Below, one piece after another: positions 37,570 through 46,264 of a stretch of DNA of 64,000 nt. Made by a program: the position numbers and the translations under genes. The notes below the pieces were generated by a model. It saw only the letters and a list, made by a program, of their open reading frames with translations. It was not told where the DNA came from and ran no database searches. The stretch comes from CBDCWT01 sp965223305. Its GTDB lineage: Bacteria; Planctomycetota; Planctomycetia; Pirellulales; Pirellulaceae. Location of the stretch: contig CBDCWT010000011.1 of assembly GCA_965223305.1 (NCBI GenBank), positions 73,829-137,828 on the forward strand. Reading direction: 5' to 3'. Numbering within the stretch: the stretch's first letter is position 1; each line of letters begins with the position of its first letter.

Positions 37570-38508
37570 CTACTCGCCGGGGAAGGACAACGCGATCCAC
37601 TTCACTTCCAGCTGGACGCCCGGCTCGACCCGCACGGTCATCTGATGTTGGCCGGTTTGTGGTACTGACAGGTAGTGCTCGTCGACAACAAATGAATCAC
37701 TGGGCTGGACCCCACATCGTATCTCCTCATCCCCCACACCGAGCAGATAGGCGCCTCTGCCGCCGGCGCGGCGCGTGACCCTGATCAAGAAAACACGCTG
37801 GGGAGGCAGTTTATGGACTTGAAAATGCCAGCAAGCGACGTCCCCGTCGCCTGCCCAACCGCTCAGCAGGTCGTCAAAACCGGCGCTGGTCAGCTGCAAT
37901 TCTCCGGTTAGCGCGGCCAGCGAGGGGGCTAGATTCACCGCTCCATTACCCTCCTGCTGAACTGGCAACGGAGCTGGCGAAGCAGACGGCGGTGTCTCCT
38001 CAACCGGCGGACGACTCGTCGGGGTATTGGGAGTGCTGGCAAGCTGACGCCGGATGTTGCCAAAGTACCAAACACCGCACGCGATCACTCCCATCGCAGC
38101 CAGGGCGATGGGCGGAAACCAAAGCCGCCGGTAGTAAGGGACAGGTTGGGTGAGTTGCCCGTGGGCAACCTGGATCGGTTCGGGCACTACCATTGGGTCG
38201 GGCGGAGCCACCGACTGCACACGATCGTCGGCAGCCGGTTGGCGCAGTGTCTGATCGTAGGCGGCCTTGGTGTCGGGGCTCAGCAGGCAGAGCTTGGCGG
38301 CCGAGATCTCGTTCAGAAGTTGCTGCGTTTCAGCGGAATGGGGACCAGTCTGGTACTGGCGGACCAACAACATCCGCTGATCAGCCGCCCGCTCGATCGT
38401 AGCGGAATCGGCTTCGAACGTCTCCAGGCCCAGTAGTCGATAGTGATCAATCGGCCGCTCGTGAACGAAGATTCCGAGCCATTTGCGGTAGGGATCGAAC
38501 GCGGCCAT
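37570..38508 (-). CDS. Membrane protein with J-domain-like N-terminus
   Basis: A 312-residue protein. The N-terminus (FDPYRKWLGI, then IDHYRLLGLETFEADSATIERAADQRM, and AAKLCLLSPDTKAAYDQTL) is the DnaJ-like module common in planctomycete membrane proteins; the HPD tripeptide of true J-domains is absent, so it should not stimulate Hsp70 in the usual way. One membrane helix lies near 130-150 (LWFPPIALAAMGVIACGVWYF), followed by a Pro/Ser-rich linker and a beta-rich C-terminal domain (about 200-312) that may be extracytoplasmic. The ATG at 38508 gives this conserved start. A palindromic element follows upstream at 38601. Confidence 0.8.
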   Translation of the reverse strand: MAAFDPYRKWLGIFVHERPIDHYRLLGLETFEADSATIERAADQRMLLVRQYQTGPHSAETQQLLNEISAAKLCLLSPDTKAAYDQTLRQPAADDRVQSVAPPDPMVVPEPIQVAHGQLTQPVPYYRRLWFPPIALAAMGVIACGVWYFGNIRRQLASTPNTPTSRPPVEETPPSASPAPLPVQQEGNGAVNLAPSLAALTGELQLTSAGFDDLLSGWAGDGDVACWHFQVHKLPPQRVFLIRVTRRAGGRGAYLLGVGDEEIRCGVQPSDSFVVDEHYLSVPQTGQHQMTVRVEPGVQLEVKWIALSFPGE

Positions 38509-38600
38509 CGACCGTGAACCAGGTGCAGAGGAAGGGACTTTCTTCACGATAGCCACTTGGGGCCAGACCGTCCACCGTTGCCGCGATGCGATCACGAGCC

Positions 38601-38780
38601 TAGCCCGAATTATTCATGAGCGATCTGCTGCGAGGTCGTAAGTCCATCCGTGGCTTCGTCATGCTTCACAATTCTCCCTCGACGTATTGCTCCAATACGC
38701 CTGCGGAAGAATTGCTCGCCTTCCTTGCCACGAACGTACTTACAACCTCTCGCCACGATCTTCATGAATTATCCGGGCTA
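38601..38780. mobile_element. Palindromic MITE-like element, copy 2
   Basis: 180 bases, nearly identical to 8131-8309. The ends TAGCCCGAATTATTCATGA and TCATGAATTATCCGGGCTA are inverted repeats matching at 17 of 19 positions. The interior folds on itself as in copy 1. It lies 26 bases before the GxxExxY gene and 92 bases upstream of the J-domain-like gene, so it fills the intergenic space and may carry promoter or transcript-end signals for both. No target-site duplication is clear. Confidence 0.84.
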
Positions 38781-38806
38781 GCATTCCCTCGGGAGGGGCA
38801 AGACAG

Positions 38807-39589
38807 ATGTCGGTTGTGACTCACGCGGATCTGCATCGAATCGGCCAGGAGGAGTTCGGGGAGATTGCCTATCGCATCCTCCAGCAAATCTTCATCCTGC
38901 ACAATGAACTGGGCCGGTTTCTTGACGAGGAGATCTACAAGAACGCTGTTGTCCGCCGACTAGAAGGAGCTGAAAGCAACATCCGAATTGAAGTCCGGTA
39001 TGAGGACTTCGCGAAACAGTATCTTGTCGACTTGCTCGTAGATGGCGGGGCACTGTTCGAGCTAAGGGCCGTTCGCACCCTGGGCGCAGAGCATCGCTCG
39101 CAACTGCTGAACTACCTCATGCTCACCGGACTGTCACATGGAAAGCTGGTCAACATGCGAACCGATCTGGTTCAGCATGAATTCGTCAACACGAGTCTAA
39201 CGCTAGGCGATCGGGCAACGTTTCAGATTCTGGTCTCCGATTGGAAGGACCCGGTTCGGGACGGACGGTCGTTTCAAGCATGGTTCGAGGGCTTCCTGCG
39301 CGAAGTTGGCGTTGGGCTGGATCTACACCTCTATCAGGCTGCTGTCTCACATTTCTTCGGTGGAACGGTTCAAGACATCAACATCGAAGTCGACGGTAAC
39401 GTCGTTGGATCTCAAAGGGTCCAACTAGCAACCGTCGATTGGGGTGTGACAGTCACGATGCTTGTCCAGCAACGTAGTTATGAAGAACATCTGCGCCGCT
39501 TCCTGCGTCACACACCGCTCAGTGGCATACACTGGATCAACATCACGCGGCGGGCGGTTACGTTCAAGTCACTCCCAAAAGCAGTTTGA
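38807..39589 (+). CDS. GxxExxY-family protein (PD-(D/E)XK fold)
   Basis: A 260-residue protein of the long form of the GxxExxY family, a PD-(D/E)XK-like group of unknown function. The signature is HNELGRFLDEEIYKNAV (residues 32-48), with Glu and Tyr aligned although the second Gly is Phe. The nuclease-like core follows: YLVDLLVDGGALFELRAV with Asp75, Glu85 and Arg87 where Lys is usual, then SQLLNYLMLTGLSHGKLVNM. The C-terminal half (about 130-260) is specific to the long form and ends HWINITRRAVTFKSLPKAV. That last part is repeated downstream in a tandem array. A palindromic element lies just upstream. Catalysis is uncertain because of the Lys to Arg change. Confidence 0.88.
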   Translation: MSVVTHADLHRIGQEEFGEIAYRILQQIFILHNELGRFLDEEIYKNAVVRRLEGAESNIRIEVRYEDFAKQYLVDLLVDGGALFELRAVRTLGAEHRSQLLNYLMLTGLSHGKLVNMRTDLVQHEFVNTSLTLGDRATFQILVSDWKDPVRDGRSFQAWFEGFLREVGVGLDLHLYQAAVSHFFGGTVQDINIEVDGNVVGSQRVQLATVDWGVTVTMLVQQRSYEEHLRRFLRHTPLSGIHWINITRRAVTFKSLPKAV

Positions 39590-40280
39590 AGCTACGCCAT
39601 CTTTCTGTCCCAATTTTTTTTCTGTCATCCAAAATCTGCTCGCCGATCTGCTTAACGACAGAAAGATTGGGACAGAAAAATCGACTACTGCTACGTCTTG
39701 CGGCCAGGTGATCGATGTTCTGCTACCAGCAGCACGCACGTCGGACGGGCCTGCACTGGATCAACATCACGCGGCAGGGCAGCTACGTTCAGGTCACTCG
39801 AGAAGTTTGAAGCTACGCCATCTTTCTGTCCCAATTTTTCTGTCATCCAAAACCTGCTTGCCGATCTGCTTAACGACAGAAAGATTGGGACAGAAAAATC
39901 GACTACCGTTACGTCTTGCGGCCAGGCGATCGATGTTCTACTACCGGCAGCACGCACGTTGGACAGCCTGCACTGGATCAACATCACGCGGCAGGCAACT
40001 GCGTTCAAGTCACTCAAGAAGGTCTGAAGCTACGCCATCTTTCTGTCCCAATTTTTCTGTCATCGAAACCTGCTCGCCGATCTGCTTGACGACAGAAAGA
40101 TTGGGACAGAAAAATCGACTGCCGCTGCGTCCTGCGGCTAGGCGATAGATGTTCTGCTACTGGCAGCACGCACGTTGGACGGGCCTGCGGATCAACGTCA
40201 TGCGGCTGGCGCCTGGGTTCAACTCACGAGAAAGTCCGGGGCTATCTTTCTGCTCCTGACTGCTCCTGATTTTTCTGTCT
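39530..40280 (+). repeat. Tandem 215-224-bp repeats carrying gene-tail copies and long hairpins
   Basis: Units start at about 39530 (inside the GxxExxY gene), 39754, 39971 and 40185 (partial and decayed). Each holds CACTGGATCAACATCACGCG with the last 19 or so codons and a TGA stop, then AAGCTACGCCATC, then a hairpin whose arms read CTTTCTGTCCCAATTTTTCT and GACAGAAAGATTGGGACAG (about 24-bp stem, 28-base loop), then a spacer ending in GATCGATGTTCTGCTACC. Units 2 and 3 still encode LHWINITRQ followed by different tails before their stops. The array ends against the stop of the aldolase gene opposite. Confidence 0.9.
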
Positions 40281-41050
40281 CACGACGAACGCACGGCGGT
40301 TATCGCTTGCTGCAGCGCGGCCTGGTAAATCCATAAGTCGCCGTTGTAAGAGATGCAGCGGAACCCCTGCTCGATGCGCGTGCGCGCCTCGTCTACGTTC
40401 AGCACCATGAAACCAGCCGCCTTGGCATGCTGGTTGGCTGCCGCCACCACTTGTTGAAGCGCCTCGAGGAACTTAGGGTGTTCGAACTGGCCGGGAATTC
40501 CCAAGGAAGCACTCAAGTCAAATTGGCCGATCCACAACACGTCGATCCCGTCGACACCGGCTATTTCGTTGACATTGGCCAGTCCTGTTGCGGTCTCGAT
40601 CTGAGCGATCAACAGCATCTCGTCGTTAGCAGACCGCATTTTCTCCGCAACATCACCGCCCGTGTAGTCATCATGGGCAATGGTGAACGCGGCGCCACGA
40701 CGGCCGCGCGGCGGATACTTGATGCAATCGACCAGCCGCTGCGCTTCGTCGCGTGTCTCGACCATGGGCACCATGATGCCCAACGAACCCATGTCGAGTA
40801 CGCGAGCCAGGAAGTGGTAGTCCTTGGCTGGAACGCGGACCAGCGGAGCAATACGTTCTCGCGGAGTACTGGCGATCAGACTGCGAATCGTCTCGACGCT
40901 CCACCCAGTGTGCTCCATATCGAAGATGACGAATTCGGCGCCGGCCTCCGCGGCCAGCCGTGCGATGCCGCTCGTATTGAACTCAAATACGAAAGTTCCT
41001 AAAGAGATTTCGCCTCGGCCCAGTTTCTGCTTGACGGAATTGGATGACAT
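40280..41050 (-). CDS. HpcH/HpaI aldolase family protein
   Basis: A 256-residue TIM-barrel class II aldolase that cleaves or forms 2-keto-3-deoxy acids with a divalent metal. Family marks are GTFVFEFNTSGIARLAAEAGAEFVIFDMEHTGWS (the catalytic base region), PMVETRDEAQRLV with a metal-site Glu, and AQIETATGLANVNEIAGVDGIDVLWIGQFDLSASLG near 145-180. The frame is open upstream to 41788, but that part overlaps the divergent DUF1611 gene and is a shadow; ATG at 41050 fits the family. The substrate is not known. Its 3' end touches the tandem array. Confidence 0.94.
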   Translation of the reverse strand: MSSNSVKQKLGRGEISLGTFVFEFNTSGIARLAAEAGAEFVIFDMEHTGWSVETIRSLIASTPRERIAPLVRVPAKDYHFLARVLDMGSLGIMVPMVETRDEAQRLVDCIKYPPRGRRGAAFTIAHDDYTGGDVAEKMRSANDEMLLIAQIETATGLANVNEIAGVDGIDVLWIGQFDLSASLGIPGQFEHPKFLEALQQVVAAANQHAKAAGFMVLNVDEARTRIEQGFRCISYNGDLWIYQAALQQAITAVRSS

Positions 41051-41249
41051 GAGAAGCTCTCGGATCGATATACAGGTTAGCGGTACCTCATCAGAATGTG
41101 CTCGCCGCGCGCCGTCAATCCCCGAGACTTCGGTTACTAGGCGATGCCTCAACGGCGCTGTACGATGCATTTGGTTCGAACTCAACCAATGGGGCTGCCA
41201 ACCGCCAGCTCCTCCGCTGCACAAGACGTACTGCCATTTGGTATCCGTG

Positions 41250-42317
41250 ATGACAAAGCGCATGGTGATACTCACTGAGGGGCACACGAACCCGCACACG
41301 GCCAAGACCGCAAGCTGCCTGCTTCGGTATCGAGGTGAAGACGTCGTCGCGTTGCTGGACAGCACCCAAGCCGGGAGAACGACCGAGTCACTGTTAGGCG
41401 TAGGCGGCAGCACGCCTGTCGTCTCCGAGCTATCTGCTGCTCCGGCTGCCGATACGCTGGTCTTGGGCATCGCACCTCCGGGTGGTCGGATCCCACCAGC
41501 TTGGCGCAACGTCATTCTCGAGGCAATCTCGCGCGGCATGCACGTGACCGCAGGACTACACGACTTCCTGAACGACGACCCGGAGTTCGCCGCCGCTGCC
41601 CGCGAGCACCACGTCCAGCTGACCGATCTCCGCAAGAACGACGAGGGAACGATCGCTCGGCGGAAGGGGCTGCGCGACGGTTGCTTTCGGATCCTGACCG
41701 TCGGCCACGACTGCAGTGTGGGCAAGATGTTGACCTCCGTGGAACTCACCCGTGGGCTCCAAGCCGCCGGTCGCGATGCCCATTTCATTGCGACGGGTCA
41801 GACCGGCATCATCGTCTCAGGAGCCGGCTGTCCGATCGACCGAGTCATCGGTGACTTCATCAGCGGTGCCGTCGAAAAGATGGTGCTCGAGCATCAGCAA
41901 CACGAGATATTGGTCATCGAAGGACAAGGTAGTTTAGTCCACCCGTCTTACTCCGCAGTAACTCTCGGGCTGCTACACGGAGCGCTGCCGCACGCGCTGG
42001 TTCTGGTTTACGAAGTCGGACGCAAGTCGGTGACGGGATTAGAAGGGCTCGAGATCCCACCCCTGGAAAAGATCATTCAGCTCAACGAAAGCATGGCTGG
42101 CATCTTCGCGCCCTGTCCGGTCATAGGCATCTCGGTGAATTCGAGAAAGGTCAGCCCCGCAGAAGCTAACAGTGAGTGTGAGCGAGTAGAAGCTGAACTC
42201 GGCGTGCCGGTTTGTGACGTCGTGCGCCATGGTCCTGACAAGCTAGTCGCAGCCATTGAGCAATTCTACAGTGGTGGAAACTGGAGCCAAAAACGGGCGT
42301 GTCCGACAGCCGGCTGA
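41250..42317 (+). CDS. DUF1611 family protein with P-loop
   Basis: A 355-residue protein. The N-terminal part (about 1-130) is Rossmann-like and the C-terminal part has a P-loop, VGHDCSVGKM at 151-160, followed by TGQTGIIVSGAGCPIDRVIGDFISGAVE and VIEGQGSLVHPSYSAVTLGLL. This is DUF1611, a family of putative NTP-dependent enzymes often next to L-Ala-D/L-Glu epimerase genes, as here, where the epimerase begins 60 bases downstream. A role in using murein-derived or other dipeptides is likely by association. The frame continues upstream, but ATG at 41250 gives the family start. A 199-base gap separates it from the divergent aldolase gene and should hold both promoters. Confidence 0.9.
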   Translation: MTKRMVILTEGHTNPHTAKTASCLLRYRGEDVVALLDSTQAGRTTESLLGVGGSTPVVSELSAAPAADTLVLGIAPPGGRIPPAWRNVILEAISRGMHVTAGLHDFLNDDPEFAAAAREHHVQLTDLRKNDEGTIARRKGLRDGCFRILTVGHDCSVGKMLTSVELTRGLQAAGRDAHFIATGQTGIIVSGAGCPIDRVIGDFISGAVEKMVLEHQQHEILVIEGQGSLVHPSYSAVTLGLLHGALPHALVLVYEVGRKSVTGLEGLEIPPLEKIIQLNESMAGIFAPCPVIGISVNSRKVSPAEANSECERVEAELGVPVCDVVRHGPDKLVAAIEQFYSGGNWSQKRACPTAG

Positions 42318-42376
42318 GCGTTGGCGATGGGAGCTCGCCCCTGCGACCGATCTCATTTTCCCGGTGAACCTCAGCC

Positions 42377-43399
42377 ATGCTTCTTCGCACCCATCGTTTC
42401 GAGCTGCCGCTACGGCACACTTTCACAATTTCTCGTGAATCGTACTCGGTCCAGGAGACGTTGATCGTCGAACTTGAACAGGACGGGCTGCGCGGCTACG
42501 GCGAGGCGACAACCAACAAGTACTACGGGGTCACCTACGAGCGAATGGCGGCCAACCTGGAAGCAGTCCGAGCAAAACTCGCCGATCGCGTCCTCGAAGA
42601 TCCCGTGGCACTTTGGGAGGAGTTAGCACCGAGCCTGGCAAAGGACCGCTTCGCGCAGTGCGCGCTCGACCAAGCGGCCCACGACTTGTGGGGCAAACTG
42701 AAAGGGCAACCTGTATTTGAGCTCTGGGGACTGAACACCGAGCAGACTCCTCCCACCGACTACACGATCGGCATCGATCGCATCGATGTGATGGCCAAAA
42801 AGCTGCGTGAATTCCCCGACTGGCCAGTCTACAAGATCAAGTTGGGTACGCCGCACGACCTCGAGATCATCCAGCAGCTCAGGCAACTTACGCCCGCGGT
42901 CTTTCGCGTCGACGCCAATTGCGGCTGGACGGCCGACGAGGCGATTCGCAACAGTCAGGAACTCGGCCCGCTGAATGTCGAGTTCATCGAACAACCGTTG
43001 CCTGCCGAGAGGTGGGACGAGATGAAACGCGTCTACTCGCAGAGCCATCTTCCGATCATGGCGGACGAGAGCTGCCAGGTGGAAGCCGATGTAGCTCGCT
43101 GCGCGGGGCACTTCCATGGCGTCAACATCAAGCTGGTAAAATGCGGCGGGTTGACGCCCGCTCGGCGCATGATCGCCGAGGCGCGAGCCGCCGGTCTGAA
43201 AGTGATGGTCGGTTGCATGACCGAGTCGTCCGTCGGCATTTCGTCAATCGCGCAGCTACTGCCTCTATTGGACTATGTCGACATGGATGGCGCGCTGTTG
43301 CTGGAAAGGGACATCGCGCGCGGCGTCACGATCGAACAGGGTTACTGCCGCTACCCCGATCGTCCAGGCTGTGGAGTGGAGTTGATCGACGACGTGTGA
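42377..43399 (+). CDS. Dipeptide epimerase (enolase superfamily)
   Basis: A 340-residue enzyme of the mandelate racemase/muconate lactonising group. Catalytic residues stand in place: Lys153-x-Lys155 in VYKIKLG, metal ligands Asp179 (RVDANCGW), Glu205 (FIEQPLP) and Asp230 (MADESC), Lys252 (NIKLVKCGG), and the Asp302-x-Asp304 pair (VDMDG) that marks dipeptide epimerases. L-Ala-D/L-Glu or a similar dipeptide is the likely substrate, tying it to peptidoglycan recycling. It probably forms an operon with the DUF1611 gene. Length is normal for the family. Confidence 0.93.
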   Translation: MLLRTHRFELPLRHTFTISRESYSVQETLIVELEQDGLRGYGEATTNKYYGVTYERMAANLEAVRAKLADRVLEDPVALWEELAPSLAKDRFAQCALDQAAHDLWGKLKGQPVFELWGLNTEQTPPTDYTIGIDRIDVMAKKLREFPDWPVYKIKLGTPHDLEIIQQLRQLTPAVFRVDANCGWTADEAIRNSQELGPLNVEFIEQPLPAERWDEMKRVYSQSHLPIMADESCQVEADVARCAGHFHGVNIKLVKCGGLTPARRMIAEARAAGLKVMVGCMTESSVGISSIAQLLPLLDYVDMDGALLLERDIARGVTIEQGYCRYPDRPGCGVELIDDV

Positions 43400-43547
43400 T
43401 CCGCCGTCGAGCGGGGCCTGGGCACTCCGCGCACTGGACGAAGGGCGGTCCTCGTACCCCGGCCTTGGAGCAAACAAAGCCGGCCAGTATGTTAGTGGCA
43501 AGTGTCAGCTGGGTGCTGGCCGCAACAACAAGGGATGGATGAAGTAG

Positions 43548-43664
43548 ATGGCCCGCTGGCCCAGACGGACGTGGACGACTCTGTTTACCTACGGGACGGT
43601 CTTCGTCCTGTTCCCACTTCTGGCACTGCTAGCCTACGCGTTCGTGAATGGCCTGATCTTCTAG
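43548..43664 (+). CDS. Small single-pass membrane protein, 38 residues
   Basis: ATG at 43548 opens a 38-codon frame: MARWPRRTWTTLFTYG, then the hydrophobic TVFVLFPLLALLAYAFVNG, ending LIF and TAG. A positive N-terminus and one helix of about 19 residues indicate an inner-membrane miniprotein. AAGGGA lies upstream at plausible distance. It fills the gap between the epimerase and the UDPGP gene. No family is recognised; support is the shape of the translation and the context. The rest of 43400-43714 shows nothing else. Confidence 0.55.
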   Translation: MARWPRRTWTTLFTYGTVFVLFPLLALLAYAFVNGLIF

Positions 43665-43714
43665 TTCCCCGAGGTCAATAGAAGTCGTCGACTTGTCACT
43701 CGAAGGACTGCCGG

Positions 43715-45112
43715 ATGAAGGATGAACTGCTAGCGCTCTTGAGCCGGTATGGCCAACAACATCTGCTGAACTCTTGGGAGCAACTGGAGCCATCCCAACG
43801 CGATCAGCTTGCTAGTGAGATTCGGCAGGTCGACTTGGATCTGATCACCTCGTTATTTCGAGAAACTCATGAGGCTGCTGCAGAGGTTGATTGGCGGGAA
43901 TTGTCGGTGCAGGCCGAGCCCCCACCGGCGGTGCGCCTTGCGGCTGGCGACGGGAAGCCGCTGTTCTCGGCCGGCGAGCAGGCTTTGCGGGCGGGACGAG
44001 TGGGGATGATTCTCGTGGCCGGTGGACAAGGAACTCGACTGAGATTCCCTCACCCCAAGGGGATGTTTCCGGTTGGGCCGATCTCTGGACGAACGTTGTT
44101 CCAAGTCTTGATTGACCGGCTGCGGGCGGTGGGCCAGCGGTACGGAGTGCAGATTCCGCTGTTCGTGATGACCAGCCCGGCCACTCATACAGAAGTCGCA
44201 GACTACTTTGCCCAGCACGACCGCTGCGGCTTGGCCAAAGCAGATCTGGAGATCTTCTGCCAAGGGGTGATGCCGGCCGTCGACGCCGAGACCGGCCGGC
44301 TGTTGCGAAAGTCGCCGTCCAGCCTCTCGCTGAGCCCGGATGGGCACGGTGGAATGCTCGCGGCGTTCGCCCGCAGCGGTTGCCTAGAGAAGGCGCGGGG
44401 CCGCAACATCGATCTGCTGTTTTACGGCCAGATCGACAATCCTCTGCTGCAAGTTTGCGATCCCGGGCTGTTGGGCTGCCACCTCACGTCGGAGTCGGAA
44501 ATGACGACACAGGTGGTCCGCAAGCAGGAGGCAGCCGAGAAGATGGGCAACGTCGTCCAAATCGACGGGCGAGTTCGAATCATCGAGTACAGTGACCTGC
44601 CGCCGGATGTCGCCGACCAACGAAATCCGGACGGTTCGCTACGACTGTGGGCGGGAAACCTGGCAGTGCATATCTTTGATCGGGCTTTTTTGGAGCGCAT
44701 GGCCAGCGAGGCAGACAGATTGCCGTTTCATCAAGCACGTAAGGTGACGGCGTTTGTCGACGACGCGGGCGAACTGGTGCAACCAAGTCAACCTAACTCG
44801 ATCAAGTTCGAGAAGTTCATCTTTGACCTATTGCCCGCCGCGCGGCGGGCGGCGGTCGTCGAGTCGGCCAAGGCGGACGCCTTTGCACCGGTGAAAAACG
44901 CCGATGGAGCCCCGCACGACACACCCCACACTGCACGGCAGGCGATGATCGCCCGAGATCGCAAGCTGCTCGAGCTGGCCGGTGTCGAAGTTGCTGCGGA
45001 TATCCCGGTCGAAGTCAATCCACTTTGGGCCTTGGATGCTGCTGATGTCAGCCATCAGCTCAAACCAGGAACGACGATAGCGTCGGCAACCTACTTCCCA
45101 GCGGCAGGCTGA
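43715..45112 (+). CDS. UDP-sugar pyrophosphorylase (UDPGP family)
   Basis: A 465-residue nucleotidyltransferase that makes a UDP-sugar from UTP and a sugar 1-phosphate. The nucleotide-binding signature LVAGGQGTRLRFPHPKGMFPVG is at residues 100-120, and FVMTSPATHTEV, LFYGQIDNPLLQVCDPGLLG (metal-binding Asp) and KFEKFIFDLLP follow. The pattern is nearest UDP-N-acetylglucosamine (or galactosamine) pyrophosphorylase of eukaryotic type, usual in planctomycetes. It precedes manC by 46 bases, so the two form a nucleotide-sugar operon. Confidence 0.92.
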   Translation: MKDELLALLSRYGQQHLLNSWEQLEPSQRDQLASEIRQVDLDLITSLFRETHEAAAEVDWRELSVQAEPPPAVRLAAGDGKPLFSAGEQALRAGRVGMILVAGGQGTRLRFPHPKGMFPVGPISGRTLFQVLIDRLRAVGQRYGVQIPLFVMTSPATHTEVADYFAQHDRCGLAKADLEIFCQGVMPAVDAETGRLLRKSPSSLSLSPDGHGGMLAAFARSGCLEKARGRNIDLLFYGQIDNPLLQVCDPGLLGCHLTSESEMTTQVVRKQEAAEKMGNVVQIDGRVRIIEYSDLPPDVADQRNPDGSLRLWAGNLAVHIFDRAFLERMASEADRLPFHQARKVTAFVDDAGELVQPSQPNSIKFEKFIFDLLPAARRAAVVESAKADAFAPVKNADGAPHDTPHTARQAMIARDRKLLELAGVEVAADIPVEVNPLWALDAADVSHQLKPGTTIASATYFPAAG

Positions 45113-45158
45113 GGAACTCCGTCCTGCCGCCTTCACCTTTAATCCCCACTGCAACATC

Positions 45159-46238
45159 ATGCTCCATGCGGTCATCATGGCTGGCGGAATGGGCACTCGA
45201 TTTTGGCCAGTCAGTCGTTCGAAAGTCCCCAAACAGCTACTGAACTTGGTCGGCGAGGAGACAATGATCCAGGCCACCGCCGCCCGGCTGAGTGGACTCA
45301 TCCCGTCCGAGCGACAACTGGTCGTGACCAACAAATCACTTGTCGGTCCAATCGCAGAACAGCTGCCCAGTTTGCCTGCGGAGTCGATCATTGGCGAGCC
45401 CTGCAAGCGCGACACGGCGCCTTGTGTTGGCCTGGCGGCTGTGCTGGTCCGGCAGGCCGATCGAGACGCCACTATGGTCGTGATGCCAGCCGATCATGTG
45501 ATTCGGTCACAGCAGGCTTTCCAACGCGCTATCCGGGGAGCCGTGGCGTATGTCGAGGAGCAACCGCAGTGCCTGGTCACGTTCGGTATCCAACCCTCGT
45601 ACGCCGCAGAGTCATTTGGTTACATCGAGCGCGGCGCGAAGTTGGCTGGCGCTCAGGACCTAACCCTCTACGAAGCTCGCCAGTTTCATGAGAAGCCCTC
45701 CACAAAAGTCGCCCAGCACTACCTGGAGGCGGGTGGGTTCTACTGGAATTCCGGCATCTTCGTTTGGAAAGCGCAGACGATTCTGGACGCGTTGGCGAAA
45801 TTTGAACCCGAGATGCTGCAGCACCTGGAGACCATCGCGGCGTCGATCGGGAAGAGCGACTTCGACCAGACACTCGAGTTCGAGTTTTCCGCAATCGCCG
45901 GCAAATCTATCGACTATGCCATCATGGAGAAGTACGATCGGGTCGTCGTGATCGAGGCTGATTTTGACTGGGACGACTTAGGAAGTTGGCGATCTTTAGC
46001 TCGGCTGCGTGGGGCGGACGAGTCGGGAAATACGATCGTGGGAAGGCATCTTGGTTGGCAGACCAATGGTTGCACTATCCGCAGTGACGATGATCACTTG
46101 ATCGTCACTCTGGGCCTGCAGGACTCGATCGTTGTGCACACGCCGAGCGCCACACTCGTCGCCCGTCTCGAAGAGGAAGAGACCATACGCCAGGTAGTCG
46201 ACCTGATTGCGAAACACGGTTGGAACGAATACCTGTAG
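45159..46238 (+). CDS. manC: Mannose-1-phosphate guanylyltransferase
   Basis: Makes GDP-mannose from GTP and mannose 1-phosphate, for envelope polysaccharide. The 359 residues hold the signature MAGGMGTRFWPVSRSKVPKQLL (7-28), GEPCKRDTAPCVGLAA, MPADHVI, FHEKPSTKVAQHYLEAGGFYWNSGIFVW and DWDDLGSWRSL. There is no C-terminal isomerase domain, so it is the short, monofunctional type. It is preceded by the UDP-sugar pyrophosphorylase gene and followed 26 bases later by a lipase-like gene. Confidence 0.95.
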   Translation: MLHAVIMAGGMGTRFWPVSRSKVPKQLLNLVGEETMIQATAARLSGLIPSERQLVVTNKSLVGPIAEQLPSLPAESIIGEPCKRDTAPCVGLAAVLVRQADRDATMVVMPADHVIRSQQAFQRAIRGAVAYVEEQPQCLVTFGIQPSYAAESFGYIERGAKLAGAQDLTLYEARQFHEKPSTKVAQHYLEAGGFYWNSGIFVWKAQTILDALAKFEPEMLQHLETIAASIGKSDFDQTLEFEFSAIAGKSIDYAIMEKYDRVVVIEADFDWDDLGSWRSLARLRGADESGNTIVGRHLGWQTNGCTIRSDDDHLIVTLGLQDSIVVHTPSATLVARLEEEETIRQVVDLIAKHGWNEYL

Positions 46239-46264
46239 AGCACGAACAGCCGAAGATCCGCACG

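Noticed and set aside
39530..40280. CRISPR array behind the GxxExxY gene
   Set aside because: Units are about 220 bases, lie end to end without unique spacers, and carry gene tails; no cas genes nearby.
41051..41788. N-terminal extension of the aldolase
   Set aside because: Overlaps the DUF1611 gene on the other strand and does not resemble the family.
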